From assembly GCA_937961455.1 (NCBI GenBank), contig CALGNN010000027.1, forward strand, positions 1 through 64,000: a DNA stretch of 64,000 bases. The letters are read 5' to 3'. The stretch comes from an uncultured Saprospiraceae bacterium. GTDB lineage: Bacteria > Bacteroidota > Bacteroidia > Chitinophagales > Saprospiraceae. The position numbers and the translations under genes are program-made. The number at the start of each line of letters is the position of its first letter. Positions within the stretch are counted from its first letter, which is position 1. This document shows positions 46,055-54,317 of this stretch, in pieces. Below the pieces are notes generated by a model. That model was not told where the DNA came from, searched no databases, and was given only the letters and a program-made list of their open reading frames with translations.

Positions 46055-46936
46055 CTAATTTCTTGTGTCTCGTCCCCAATTTAACTTATTATGAATTGTT
46101 TTCATAAAACTAAATTCTTCTAGTTGAATCATCCTTATTGTAAACGATCCTTTGCTCACTTCAATTTTGTGCTCCGCAGTAATTGTGGCAAATCTGGAAT
46201 CAATTGTCGCCAAGTAATTATCGGATCTACCTTCGATACTAAAACTAACTTTTGAACTATCAGGAATTATTATGGGTCTCGCAGTCAAGGCATGTGGAGC
46301 TACGGGAGTAATTACAAAGTTGTTAGACTTTGGAAAAACTATTGGTCCTCCACAGCTCAATGAATAAGCTGTCGATCCTGCTGGAGTTGCAAGAATAATT
46401 CCATCTGCCCAATAAGAATTTAAAAAATCATTGTCTATGTACACATGAATAATCACCATGGATGAGGTGTCTCTTTTGTGTAGCGTAAAATCATTTAAGC
46501 CATAAGGATAATCTGCAAAAATACCTGGGTCAGAATTCACTTTTAATAATATCCGATCTTCAATTTTGTAAGATTTTTCTTCTATGCTTTGCAGAGCTTC
46601 TTCTATATAGCTTTTTTCAATACTTGATAAAAACCCTAGGCGCCCCATATTGATTCCTAGTAAAGCTATTCCACTGTCGCGAATAAAACTAGCGGCATTT
46701 AGAATTGTTCCATCGCCACCAAGGCTAATTACAAAGTCAGGCTTAAGTGCTACTAGATCCTTGTGATTATTTATGGTTTGAAATTCTTCATCAACTTGTA
46801 AGCTTGATTTTATCAGTTTATAAAAGTCAGCGTAAAAAGTGATTTCTGCTTTCCGTTCTTTTAAAAGCAAAATAAGGTCTAATATAAATTGACCATCTTC
46901 TTTCTGTAACCTTTGACCAAATAGCAATATTCTCAT
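46055..46936 (-). CDS. nadK: NAD kinase
   Basis: Phosphorylates NAD to NADP. The ATP-NAD kinase motifs are in order: S-L-G-G-D-G-T-I-L near residue 72 (catalytic Asp), L-G-I-N-M-G-R-L-G-F-L near 98, N-D-F-T-L-H near 149 and T-P-A-G-S-T-A-Y-S-L-S-C-G-G-P near 185. Length (293) is normal. Its ATG overlaps the stop of the POTRA-barrel gene as TAATG. In other Bacteroidota nadK commonly sits beside a CBS-domain gene, as it nearly does here. Confidence 0.97.
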   Translation of the reverse strand: MRILLFGQRLQKEDGQFILDLILLLKERKAEITFYADFYKLIKSSLQVDEEFQTINNHKDLVALKPDFVISLGGDGTILNAASFIRDSGIALLGINMGRLGFLSSIEKSYIEEALQSIEEKSYKIEDRILLKVNSDPGIFADYPYGLNDFTLHKRDTSSMVIIHVYIDNDFLNSYWADGIILATPAGSTAYSLSCGGPIVFPKSNNFVITPVAPHALTARPIIIPDSSKVSFSIEGRSDNYLATIDSRFATITAEHKIEVSKGSFTIRMIQLEEFSFMKTIHNKLNWGRDTRN

Positions 46937-48369
46937 TAAAATGAAAGCTTGTTATGTAAAAATATGCCTTTTTCTCCTAAATCATTGATGCTGTATTCTA
47001 TTTTAATAGCGGAGTTATTATACAATACAATATCTAGAGATGGACCAAATCCATAAAGCCATTTATTGCTTAAGCTATTGTTCGTTCTATAATAAGGATT
47101 ATTTACATAGCCTATGTCAAAATTGGCACTTATAAATAATTTAAGAGGTATTTTGCTAATTTGAGCAATGGGTAAAATTTGTGTGAAATCAATTTGCGTG
47201 TCTAAAAATTTTTGGTGGACCATTAGTTTTGTAAACCCATAGTCTAATGCGTCGTGAACATATAGTTCATAGCCTCTTATATAATCTGGATCAAAGCCTA
47301 AACCTCTTGAATTATAATAAGGTTGTTTTTGTCTTAAGAAAGCGACCCTTCCTCGAAGATCTGATTGAATACTCAGTGACTCATTAATTGGAAAAAGTTT
47401 TTGCAAACTCAACCTCATTGTAAGGCTATTAATATCATTAAAAATACCAAAGCCTCTTTTTTCAAATTTTGCTGCTATTAAAAATCCTTCCATGGGATAA
47501 ACCCTGCTATCTAGTTCATCATATCTGAAATCATAACTTGCTAAAAAATACTCTTGGGTCGTTTTTCCATCCAAAAAATAATCCGGGTTAAAAAAGAATG
47601 CTGTGCTGTCCTCTATGCTGTTATTTTGATATTCTAATTTAAACTCGTGAAAAACATAAAGGTTTGGTCGGTATTTAAATTTAGCATGAACCCTAAATCT
47701 TTTTAACATATTTTCAAGCTCATTCTTTCGAAAAATCAGCTTGTTCTCAAAGGTGTTAATAGAGGTTTCTTTATTGAGCGAATAAAAAATATTGAAGCCT
47801 AGTCCCCAAGTTTTTGCTTTGTTGAGGAATGGAATATCATACTTAAATTCGAATTTTTTTGTATAGCCAAATTGTGCTAATGCTTCTATCGGATCATTAT
47901 TCCCCGTAAAGTTGACATACTTCATGCGCATGCCATAATTGGTTCTTTTGAGTGACCTTCCTTGTTCCTGCCACCAAACATTAAAGTTTCTATCTGCCAG
48001 CTCAAAAATCGGGGAAGGAAAAATATACCAGCTTTCTTGAACGATGATCTTTAAAATATTTATTTGTCCTTCTTCAACTGATAAACTTGCTTCGTTGAAA
48101 ATGCCAAGCTTAAGAATGTTTTCTCTCGTTTTTTCTAAAGTTTCTACTTGATCCTTTTTATTGATTCCTTGGTCAGGATCAAAACTGAGCTCTCTTAAAA
48201 TAATATAATCTCTTGTTCGATTATTGCCTTCGATAATAATACTATCAATCGAAATCGTTTGTGCATTTAAAAAATTAGTAAAGGGAAAGGAAAAACATAA
48301 AATGACAATGAAGGGAAGCCTTTTGGTCCAACACATTTTTATGCCTTTCAATTTAGATAGGCTTATCAA
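46936..48369 (-). CDS. Single-POTRA Omp85/BamA-like outer-membrane protein
   Basis: Signal peptide ending L-N-A-Q. One POTRA-like unit follows (about 38-112: I-I-I-E-G-N-N-R-T-R-D-Y-I-I-L-R-E-L), then a barrel of about 16 strands. R-G-Y-E in the later barrel matches the Omp85 VRGY loop motif, and the last residue is Phe. A start at 48336 would give a more usual signal peptide, while the start at 48369 overlaps the CBS gene stop by 4 bases. It is too short for BamA. It may be a TamA-like insertion factor, which is inference. It shares its layout with the 7716 gene. Confidence 0.78.
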   Translation of the reverse strand: MISLSKLKGIKMCWTKRLPFIVILCFSFPFTNFLNAQTISIDSIIIEGNNRTRDYIILRELSFDPDQGINKKDQVETLEKTRENILKLGIFNEASLSVEEGQINILKIIVQESWYIFPSPIFELADRNFNVWWQEQGRSLKRTNYGMRMKYVNFTGNNDPIEALAQFGYTKKFEFKYDIPFLNKAKTWGLGFNIFYSLNKETSINTFENKLIFRKNELENMLKRFRVHAKFKYRPNLYVFHEFKLEYQNNSIEDSTAFFFNPDYFLDGKTTQEYFLASYDFRYDELDSRVYPMEGFLIAAKFEKRGFGIFNDINSLTMRLSLQKLFPINESLSIQSDLRGRVAFLRQKQPYYNSRGLGFDPDYIRGYELYVHDALDYGFTKLMVHQKFLDTQIDFTQILPIAQISKIPLKLFISANFDIGYVNNPYYRTNNSLSNKWLYGFGPSLDIVLYNNSAIKIEYSINDLGEKGIFLHNKLSF

Positions 48370-49025
48370 ACATTTAAATAATTCATTAAAGCCTCATATC
48401 TGTCCTTGATTCCATCAATGTAATCAGATTCAGAAAAGCTAGCTTTAATTTTATACTCAAATCTTTCTAGTGTTGCCAAAATATTTTGAATTTCCAGTTT
48501 GCTGATCTTGAGCGTCAACCAAACCTTATTGGAATTTGGGTCTTGTGATAAAAACGAACTAAGAATACTCGCGTTTTCTGCCTCTACTAGTCTTGATATT
48601 TCTGCTAGCGAATAATCATTGTGTGGCATTTCTAAAACAATAATGCCTCCTGGCTCTGCAAATGAAAAACTCTTCGCGTAATATTGAATCAGATGCTCTT
48701 GAGTAATAAGTCCTAGGTAATTTTCTTCTTCATCTACAACAGGAATAACGGTGAGGTTAAACTCAGCCATTTTTGCTAATACCTCAAAAAGATGATCATC
48801 ATGCTTTGAAAATGCTTCAACTAAAGACAATTCATAAGTGCCAATAGGCTCTTCAATCGCGCTGTGGATAATGTCCTCTTCTGAAATGACGCCCAGCAGC
48901 AACTCTTTGTTAACGATCGGCAAGTGTTTAACATGATAAATGTTCATGATACTCAAAGCTGCTTCACCTGTGTCCGATGTCATCAGTGGAGCAAGTATGT
49001 CTGATATGAGTTCTGAAGCAATCAT
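48366..49025 (-). CDS. CBS-domain protein
   Basis: Two CBS motifs fill residues about 10-125: H-V-K-H-L-P-I-V-N, then L-T-V-I-P-V-V-D-E-E-E-N-Y-L-G-L. A C-terminal ACT-like regulatory segment follows (about 130-215; G-G-I-I-V-L-E-M, then R-F-E-Y-K-I). CBS pairs bind adenosyl nucleotides. This family is encoded beside nadK in many Bacteroidota, hinting at energy or NAD sensing, which is inference. It is cytoplasmic and overlaps the next gene by 4 bases. Confidence 0.88.
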   Translation of the reverse strand: MIASELISDILAPLMTSDTGEAALSIMNIYHVKHLPIVNKELLLGVISEEDIIHSAIEEPIGTYELSLVEAFSKHDDHLFEVLAKMAEFNLTVIPVVDEEENYLGLITQEHLIQYYAKSFSFAEPGGIIVLEMPHNDYSLAEISRLVEAENASILSSFLSQDPNSNKVWLTLKISKLEIQNILATLERFEYKIKASFSESDYIDGIKDRYEALMNYLNV

Positions 49026-49092
49026 TAATTAAATTGTACTTTAATTTATAACGTTTTTAAATTCTTTTTTCTCTTATTGATAAGTTAATTTT

Positions 49093-49905
49093 TTAATCCA
49101 TCAATTTTCTTCTCGCCTCTGCATATTCCTTCTCTGTAATTAAGCCTTTCTCTCTTAAAGCTACTAATCGCTTTAATTGTTCTAATAATACATCATCTTG
49201 TTTTTCTACCTCCTCTTCTACTTTCTTTGTTTTAGTTTCAGCAATTCTAAATCCATTCTCTTCAAAAGCTTCAAATTCTTCTTGAATTCTCACATATGCT
49301 AAGTCATCGTGGGTTTTAATTTTTTCAAAATCCTTAAAGCCAAATGCTACAGCTTTGCTTAGATGATATAAAGATTTATCTGTTTGTTCTGTCTGGCTAT
49401 ATGCACATGCTAAATTAAAATGTAAACTAACATCCCTGGGTGACATTTCTAATGCCTTTGTAAAATCCTCAATAGCCTCATCAAACTCGTACTCTTTATA
49501 TTTTTTTATGCCTGTGATTTTAAAAGGATTTTTCTTAGCAGCTTTAGGAACAGATACATTTCTAGGCATTCTTTGATAAGGAGCTTTTTTTGGTCTTCTC
49601 GTCTCATAGCGCTGCTCTCTTTGATTAGTCCTGCTTGATCTTGTTGTTCTGGTTCTTCTGGTTTGTGTTTGTCTTTGTGCGCCTTTATTATATTTTGCAT
49701 CAAATTTTTTTTGATCCATTAACAAAAACATAATGGCATCAATAAAACCTAGAGCTGCGGCTGCAGGTAAGCCAAACAAACCTACTGAAGAGAAGGTTAA
49801 AAATAAATAGAAGAAGCCGTGCATTGGCTGCTTAAGATAAAAGCGATGCAAGCCTAGTGAACCTCCAAAAACTGCGATTATAGCTGCAAAAGTCTTATTT
49901 CTCAT
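49093..49905 (-). CDS. TM2-TPR-SHOCT protein
   Basis: TM2 domain (about 1-65): two membrane helices with G-G-S-L-G-L-H-R-F-Y-L and G-F-I-D-A-I. A Thr/Arg-rich basic linker follows (about 75-125). A TPR pair lies at about 130-205 (Y-E-F-D-E-A-I-E-D-F-T-K-A-L-E). A Glu/Lys region leads to a SHOCT helix pair at the end (L-K-R-L-V-A-L-R-E-K-G-L-I-T-E-K-E-Y). SHOCT occurs at the termini of many unrelated proteins and may assist oligomerisation. Function unknown, probably an inner-membrane scaffold. Confidence 0.85.
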   Translation of the reverse strand: MRNKTFAAIIAVFGGSLGLHRFYLKQPMHGFFYLFLTFSSVGLFGLPAAAALGFIDAIMFLLMDQKKFDAKYNKGAQRQTQTRRTRTTRSSRTNQREQRYETRRPKKAPYQRMPRNVSVPKAAKKNPFKITGIKKYKEYEFDEAIEDFTKALEMSPRDVSLHFNLACAYSQTEQTDKSLYHLSKAVAFGFKDFEKIKTHDDLAYVRIQEEFEAFEENGFRIAETKTKKVEEEVEKQDDVLLEQLKRLVALREKGLITEKEYAEARRKLMD

Positions 49906-49959
49906 AAATCCATAAAATCATACGATAATAATAATGGATTTTTCTGAAGAAAGGTTGTT

Positions 49960-51192
49960 TTAATTATCATAAATCTTGCAAGTTAATATGGCGATATCGT
50001 CTGGATATTCTGAATCTCCCTTAAAAATATCCAATTCCTCCATTAATCCATTGTTAAATGCCTCTGCTGATTTATCTCGTTCTTTTGATAAGTAGTTTTT
50101 AATTCTTTCTTCATTAAATAATTCGCCATTATTATTTTTCAAATCAGTTAGGCCATCTGTAAAAGATAAAATCAGACTTTCTCCTTCTAAATTTATTTCG
50201 CCTAATTCTATATCAGGCAAAGTATCAAATGCTCCAATTATGGTAGAACCCTTTGTTAATTCATGGATTTTATTGCCTGTGTATAATAATGGAGGAAAAT
50301 GACCAGCATTAATATATTTTAACTTCCTTTGTTTCGTATCTACATCTGCTATAAATAAGGTGATGTATTTATCTGATTGTGTAATCCGGTTAACAGATTG
50401 ATTCAATGCAAAAACAAACGTTTCCAAATCCCGATATTGGTAGATCAAACTTTGAAGGACCGCTTGAAAATTGGCCATGAGTAAAGCCGCGGCTACACCT
50501 TTACCACTAACATCCGCAATACAAAAAGCAAAGCGTGTCTCGCTAAATCTAAAGTAATCGAAATAGTCACCTCCAACATTTAAGTGAGGTTTGTAAATCC
50601 CTGAAAGTTCATAACTATCTCCAGTTGGAAGATTTTCGGGAATAAGCATTTTTTGTACTTGACTGGCAAGCTCCAACTCTTTCTTATACCTTTCCTGGAT
50701 TATTTGTTTGTTGAATAGTCGTTTATTCTCAATCGCAACCGCAATAATATTAGTTATGGTAGTGATAAATTGAATTTTGTTATATATGTCTTCCTTGTCT
50801 TTAATACCTCCGATGACCGCATAAGCAATTGGAGTGTCCTTGTGATAAACAGGTATGATGATATCAAATTGCTTTATGATATCTAAATCATCATCTTTAA
50901 TTGTATGAAGTCTTTTGTACTTGAGCAGTTCTGTGATGATTTCTTCTCGCAATTGGCCTTCTTCATAGTCCACTGCAACTGTACATTTCCAGTCATCTGA
51001 TTCATTTACAAACAGTGCCATTTTTTGTACACCCATTTCCCAACTCAAAAATGATTTATACATATTAAATAATCCCTCAGCAGAAACATTGTCGTTTATA
51101 GCTTGAGTTATAGTAAGTAAACTCTTAATCTGTAACTGCTTAAGATTTAGTTCGTCTTCATACTTTTTTAATATGTCATTTTCTCTGCTCAT
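49960..51192 (-). CDS. GAF-PP2C (SpoIIE/RsbU-type) serine phosphatase
   Basis: An N-terminal coiled coil and GAF-like sensor (about 15-170) is followed by a PP2C SpoIIE domain (about 195-410). Metal-site motifs are V-G-G-D-Y-F-D-Y, I-A-D-V-S-G-K-G-V-A-A-A, F-T-D-G-L-T-D-L and D-D-I-A-I-L. RsbU-like phosphatases dephosphorylate an anti-sigma antagonist in partner-switching systems. No kinase or STAS gene lies nearby, so targets are elsewhere. The ATG at 51192 is preferred over one five codons upstream (51207). It is cytoplasmic. Confidence 0.9.
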   Translation of the reverse strand: MSRENDILKKYEDELNLKQLQIKSLLTITQAINDNVSAEGLFNMYKSFLSWEMGVQKMALFVNESDDWKCTVAVDYEEGQLREEIITELLKYKRLHTIKDDDLDIIKQFDIIIPVYHKDTPIAYAVIGGIKDKEDIYNKIQFITTITNIIAVAIENKRLFNKQIIQERYKKELELASQVQKMLIPENLPTGDSYELSGIYKPHLNVGGDYFDYFRFSETRFAFCIADVSGKGVAAALLMANFQAVLQSLIYQYRDLETFVFALNQSVNRITQSDKYITLFIADVDTKQRKLKYINAGHFPPLLYTGNKIHELTKGSTIIGAFDTLPDIELGEINLEGESLILSFTDGLTDLKNNNGELFNEERIKNYLSKERDKSAEAFNNGLMEELDIFKGDSEYPDDIAILTCKIYDN

Positions 51193-51262
51193 AGGAAGCG
51201 AACGCAAAATAGTACATTAATTAAGTATTGAAAAGATTTGAAAATATTAAAAATGTATAGAC

Positions 51263-51601
51263 TTAGGCAAGTTTGTCATTATCACGATGTCGTTGTGCAT
51301 CACGAATGGCCTTTTTATCCAGGTTTTTTATAAAAGCTTTTTGAAGATCAACACCTGTTTGGTTGGCTAAACACACCAATACAAACAATACATCCGCCAT
51401 TTCAGACGCTAAAGATTCTTTGATATTTTCTGGTTGCTTATCCTTCTTGAAAGACTGGTCTCCGTAGATGCGAGCCATGAGACTGGAGAGCTCTCCTACT
51501 TCTTCAGAGAGAATAACTGTATTTGTTAATTCAGAAAAATAACGAATACCATATTTATCAATCCACGCGTCGACAGCTTTTTGTGCTTCAAGTAAAGTCA
51601 T
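51263..51601 (-). CDS. MazG-like nucleotide pyrophosphohydrolase
   Basis: All-alpha NTP pyrophosphatase of 112 residues. E-E-V-G-E-L-S-S-L-M-A-R and E-M-A-D-V-L-F-V-L-V-C-L-A supply the E-x2-E and E-x2-D magnesium ligands. It hydrolyses nucleoside triphosphates to monophosphates, often cleaning up non-canonical forms. Its start overlaps the dtd stop by 4 bases, so the two are coupled; a dtd/MazG-like pairing occurs in other Bacteroidota. Confidence 0.9.
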   Translation of the reverse strand: MTLLEAQKAVDAWIDKYGIRYFSELTNTVILSEEVGELSSLMARIYGDQSFKKDKQPENIKESLASEMADVLFVLVCLANQTGVDLQKAFIKNLDKKAIRDAQRHRDNDKLA

Positions 51602-52050
51602 TCCTTGTTTTTGCTATCTAATATAATACTTACTGGTCCGTCATTGATTAATTGTAATTTCATGTCTGCACCAAATTTACCTCCAAATACTTCCAATCCT
51701 GAGATCTCTTTCAGTGTTTCCATAAATTGCTGATATAGTGGTTCCGCCTTTTCTGGCCTAGCTGCCTTGATATAAGAAGGACGGTTTCCTTTCTTTGTGC
51801 TTGCGTAAAGTGTAAACTGACTAATTACTAGGAATGAAGCTTTTACTTGTTGAGCGTTTAAGTTCATTTGCCCATTTTCATCTCCAAAGATTCTCAAATT
51901 TGTAAGTTTTCTACATAGCCAATCAATATCTTCTTGAGCATCTTCTTCTTCAATCCCAAGTAATATCACCTGTCCATGAGAAATCTCAGAAATAACTACA
52001 CCGTCTACCTTGACAGAAGCTGCTTGAGATCTTTGAGTAATTACTCTCAT
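51598..52050 (-). CDS. dtd: D-aminoacyl-tRNA deacylase
   Basis: Removes D-amino acids and glycine wrongly attached to tRNA. The diagnostic motifs are S-Q-F-T-L-Y-A (about residue 77) and the cross-subunit Gly-cisPro loop in N-D-G-P-V-S (about 138). Length (150) is standard. The start overlaps the SRAP gene stop as TAATG, and the end overlaps the MazG-like gene, giving a coupled run of three small genes. Confidence 0.96.
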   Translation of the reverse strand: MRVITQRSQAASVKVDGVVISEISHGQVILLGIEEEDAQEDIDWLCRKLTNLRIFGDENGQMNLNAQQVKASFLVISQFTLYASTKKGNRPSYIKAARPEKAEPLYQQFMETLKEISGLEVFGGKFGADMKLQLINDGPVSIILDSKNKE

Positions 52051-52730
52051 TAATCAAAAAGTGTAAGCGCCTCTTTTACCGGTTCATGTAATTCAGCATT
52101 ATTGTAATCATCTTCACTTAACTGATCACTTACACGATAATAACTAAAACCATCTTCTGAAGGCCTTTGTAAAATTTCGTGTGTTTCTTTTACTGAGATT
52201 CCACTCAACCATCGCGTGATATCTTTAGTATCTCTAAATACATATGGAACCTTTTGTTCAAAATGTCTAATTGAATTATTCGGTTTAGAAGTGATGACTG
52301 AAAATCTATATTCTGTCTCAGTTCCTATCTTATGAGTTGAGTATACACCAGCAACTGTCATGAGTTGTCTGGATGAATTATAAATTCTATTAGGATATTC
52401 TTGCCCTTTGCATTTCATCCATAAATAAAATGAGTCCATAAGAATTACACATCTTCTGCTTCTAATAGGTATTCTATAAGAAGTACTAGAAAATATACCT
52501 TCAATATTGGCGTAATTTAAATGGCGTACGCTTTGAGTTCTTTCATCTTTTACGATAAGACCCCAAGTTGCAGGTGTGATTACTTTAGGAGATTCGGAGC
52601 AAATAATATATGTTTGTTTCCCTGGATTAATATTATAATTATTAATCCAATTTGATTTTTGGGATACAGACAAAGTTGCTTTTGAGCTAAAGTGTTCTTT
52701 AGCCAAATTAAACGAAAGGTTGAATTTCAT
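52050..52730 (-). CDS. SRAP (YedK/HMCES)-fold protein lacking catalytic residues
   Basis: The fold is recognisable from N-I-N-P-G-K near residue 38, T-W-G-L-I, R-R-C-V-I-L-M-D-S-F-Y-L-W, V-A-G-V-Y-S and W-L-S-G. YedK/HMCES crosslinks to abasic sites in single-stranded DNA through Cys2, helped by a Glu in (D/G)-x-Y-E-W and a His. Here the residue after the initiator Met is Lys, the Glu position is Leu (F-Y-L-W), and the His (R-H-F-E-Q-K-V-P) remains. The frame opens 24 bases upstream (52754), which does not restore Cys2. It is thus likely a non-crosslinking relative. It sits next to the candidate origin. Confidence 0.8.
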   Translation of the reverse strand: MKFNLSFNLAKEHFSSKATLSVSQKSNWINNYNINPGKQTYIICSESPKVITPATWGLIVKDERTQSVRHLNYANIEGIFSSTSYRIPIRSRRCVILMDSFYLWMKCKGQEYPNRIYNSSRQLMTVAGVYSTHKIGTETEYRFSVITSKPNNSIRHFEQKVPYVFRDTKDITRWLSGISVKETHEILQRPSEDGFSYYRVSDQLSEDDYNNAELHEPVKEALTLFD

Positions 52731-52952
52731 TCTATTATCAATTATTATAAACATTACACTTTTTCGTAAAGTGTAAAAGACTGTAATTCAAATATATAAC
52801 AAATTTATTTATTAACAACTTATTAAGAAGAATGTTGGTTTGATTAATTTAAATGTGCATATCATATTACTTTTATATACACATATAATTAATTTTAATA
52901 TTAACTAATTTAATACATATCTATTTGAAAAATAATAACTAATAAATTGACT

Positions 52953-52961
52953 TTATCCACA
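52953..52961 (+). promoter_or_regulatory. DnaA box TTATCCACA
   Basis: An exact match to the strong DnaA-box consensus, in the centre of the AT-rich gap. One exact 9-mer is expected by chance in a large genome, so its weight comes from position and the neighbouring one-mismatch boxes. Confidence 0.6.
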
Positions 52962-53226
52962 AATAAAATTGCACTTATTATTAACTAACACAATTACTAA
53001 CACATGTTAATAAATTGTATAAGTAATTGATTCATATTTATTTATTTGCTTGATATGGTGTTAGTAGTTAATATTTAATTTTTAATAATATAAATTAAAA
53101 TAATATTGAATGGAAGAATTCCACAAACTAACACAACTAATAATAATAATATTTTATTTAGAATATTAAAGTTTATCATTATTAAGGGGGGCTAATTGTT
53201 AACAAAAATTTTATCCTCTGTTTGAC

Positions 53227-53234
53227 TACTTTTG
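53227..53234 (+). promoter_or_regulatory. -7 element of ctaA, implying a nearly leaderless transcript
   Basis: TACTTTTG matches TAnnTTTG and ends 7 bases before the ATG at 53242, so transcription would begin at or just before the start codon. Confidence 0.5.
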
Positions 53235-53241
53235 TTTTGCA

Positions 53242-54294
53242 ATGAGTGATTCGATAAAGAAATATTTTAAAGTTTGTATCGCAGTTAATTTGATTCTCGT
53301 GTTCATCGTGATCGCAGCTGGATCGATTGTAAGAGCTACAGGATCTGGGATGGGTTGTCCAGATTGGCCAACTTGTTTTGGAAAATTAATCCCTCCAACA
53401 AATATTTCTCAAGTTAGCTGGCATCCTAACAATTCTTTTAAGGAAGGCGAAATGATTATAAGGGATGAGCTTTTGTTAGTAGCGAATAAAGATTTTACAT
53501 CTGATGGTGATTTTAAAAAAGCTAATTGGCACAAATATGAAAAACATGATTATGCCATTTTTAATCCGCTTCATACTTGGGTAGAATTTATTAATCGTTT
53601 AGCAACGGTCGTTTTGGGCTTTCCTATAGTTCTCATGTTCCTTCTGTCTCTTTATTATATTAAAATAAATCCTTTGAATACCCTCTTTGCTTTTGGATCA
53701 CTATTTATGGTAGGTTTTCAAGCTTGGCTTGGTAAAATAGTAGTTGATAGAAATTTACAAGGAACAACGATTACTTATCATATGCTAGGTGTTTTTATTT
53801 TAATTGGATTTCTATTGATACTGTGGAATAGAAATAAAAAAGAGCTTAAAGAGCAGATAGAATCATTAGTTAATCAAAAAAATTTAATGGTATCAATAGC
53901 TACTGTTTTATTGAGTTTAATAATGATTATTTTAGGTACCCAAGTAAGAGAAGAGGTTGATGCAATTGCAAAACTTACAACAGATAGAACGACCTGGGTT
54001 AATCAACTTTCGATCATATTTATATTCCATCGAAGTTTAATTTGGCTCGTTTTAGGATTGAATGCAATTTTGATGTACCAACTTAGAAGTATACTTAAGT
54101 ATCGAATACATTTAGTATCCATTGGAATTTTAATTTTATGTGAAAGTATTATTGGTGTTATTCTTTCCTACTTTAATATGCCGGCAGCAGCTCAGCCCAT
54201 ACATTTGTTGTTTGCGGCTTTATTGATTAGTATTCAATTTGACTTATTTATTAAACTAAAGCGTTCATCAAAACTCACATTGGGTAAAGCTTAG
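53242..54294 (+). CDS. ctaA: Heme A synthase (COX15/CtaA family)
   Basis: Converts heme O to heme A for cytochrome c oxidase. There are eight membrane segments in two four-helix halves with four heme-ligand-type His: H-T-W-V-E-F-I-N-R (H111), T-Y-H-M-L-G (H180), F-H-R-S-L-I-W (H263) and P-I-H-L-L-F-A (H321). The signature R-A-T-G-S-G-M-G-C-P-D-W-P-T-C-F-G follows helix 1. A hydrophilic loop of about 60 residues between helices 1 and 2 is typical of this family. No other cox or cta genes are in the window. It is the first gene right of the candidate origin. Confidence 0.94.
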   Translation: MSDSIKKYFKVCIAVNLILVFIVIAAGSIVRATGSGMGCPDWPTCFGKLIPPTNISQVSWHPNNSFKEGEMIIRDELLLVANKDFTSDGDFKKANWHKYEKHDYAIFNPLHTWVEFINRLATVVLGFPIVLMFLLSLYYIKINPLNTLFAFGSLFMVGFQAWLGKIVVDRNLQGTTITYHMLGVFILIGFLLILWNRNKKELKEQIESLVNQKNLMVSIATVLLSLIMIILGTQVREEVDAIAKLTTDRTTWVNQLSIIFIFHRSLIWLVLGLNAILMYQLRSILKYRIHLVSIGILILCESIIGVILSYFNMPAAAQPIHLLFAALLISIQFDLFIKLKRSSKLTLGKA

Positions 54295-54302
54295 AATAAA
54301 AG

Positions 54303-54310
54303 TATATTTG
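54303..54310 (+). promoter_or_regulatory. -7 element of the 54318 gene
   Basis: TATATTTG matches TAnnTTTG exactly and ends 7 bases before the ATG at 54318, the same spacing as at ctaA. A leaderless or near-leaderless mRNA is implied. Confidence 0.5.
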
Positions 54311-54317
54311 CTGAATT

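Larger units (their letters stand above)
52755..53241. other. AT-rich gene-free region, candidate oriC
   Basis: This is the only stretch above 300 bases without a gene. Hand counting gives about 18% G+C over 52801-53220. It contains a perfect DnaA box TTATCCACA (52953-52961) and two sites one base from TTATNCACA: 52875-52883, and 52854-52862 on the minus strand. It also has three exact copies of ACTAACACA (52984, 52996, 53127) and one near copy on the minus strand (53057-53065). The genes to the left run leftward almost without exception, and the next two to the right run rightward. Two parS-like sites lie 4.3-4.7 kb away. Origin function is inferred. Confidence 0.6.
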
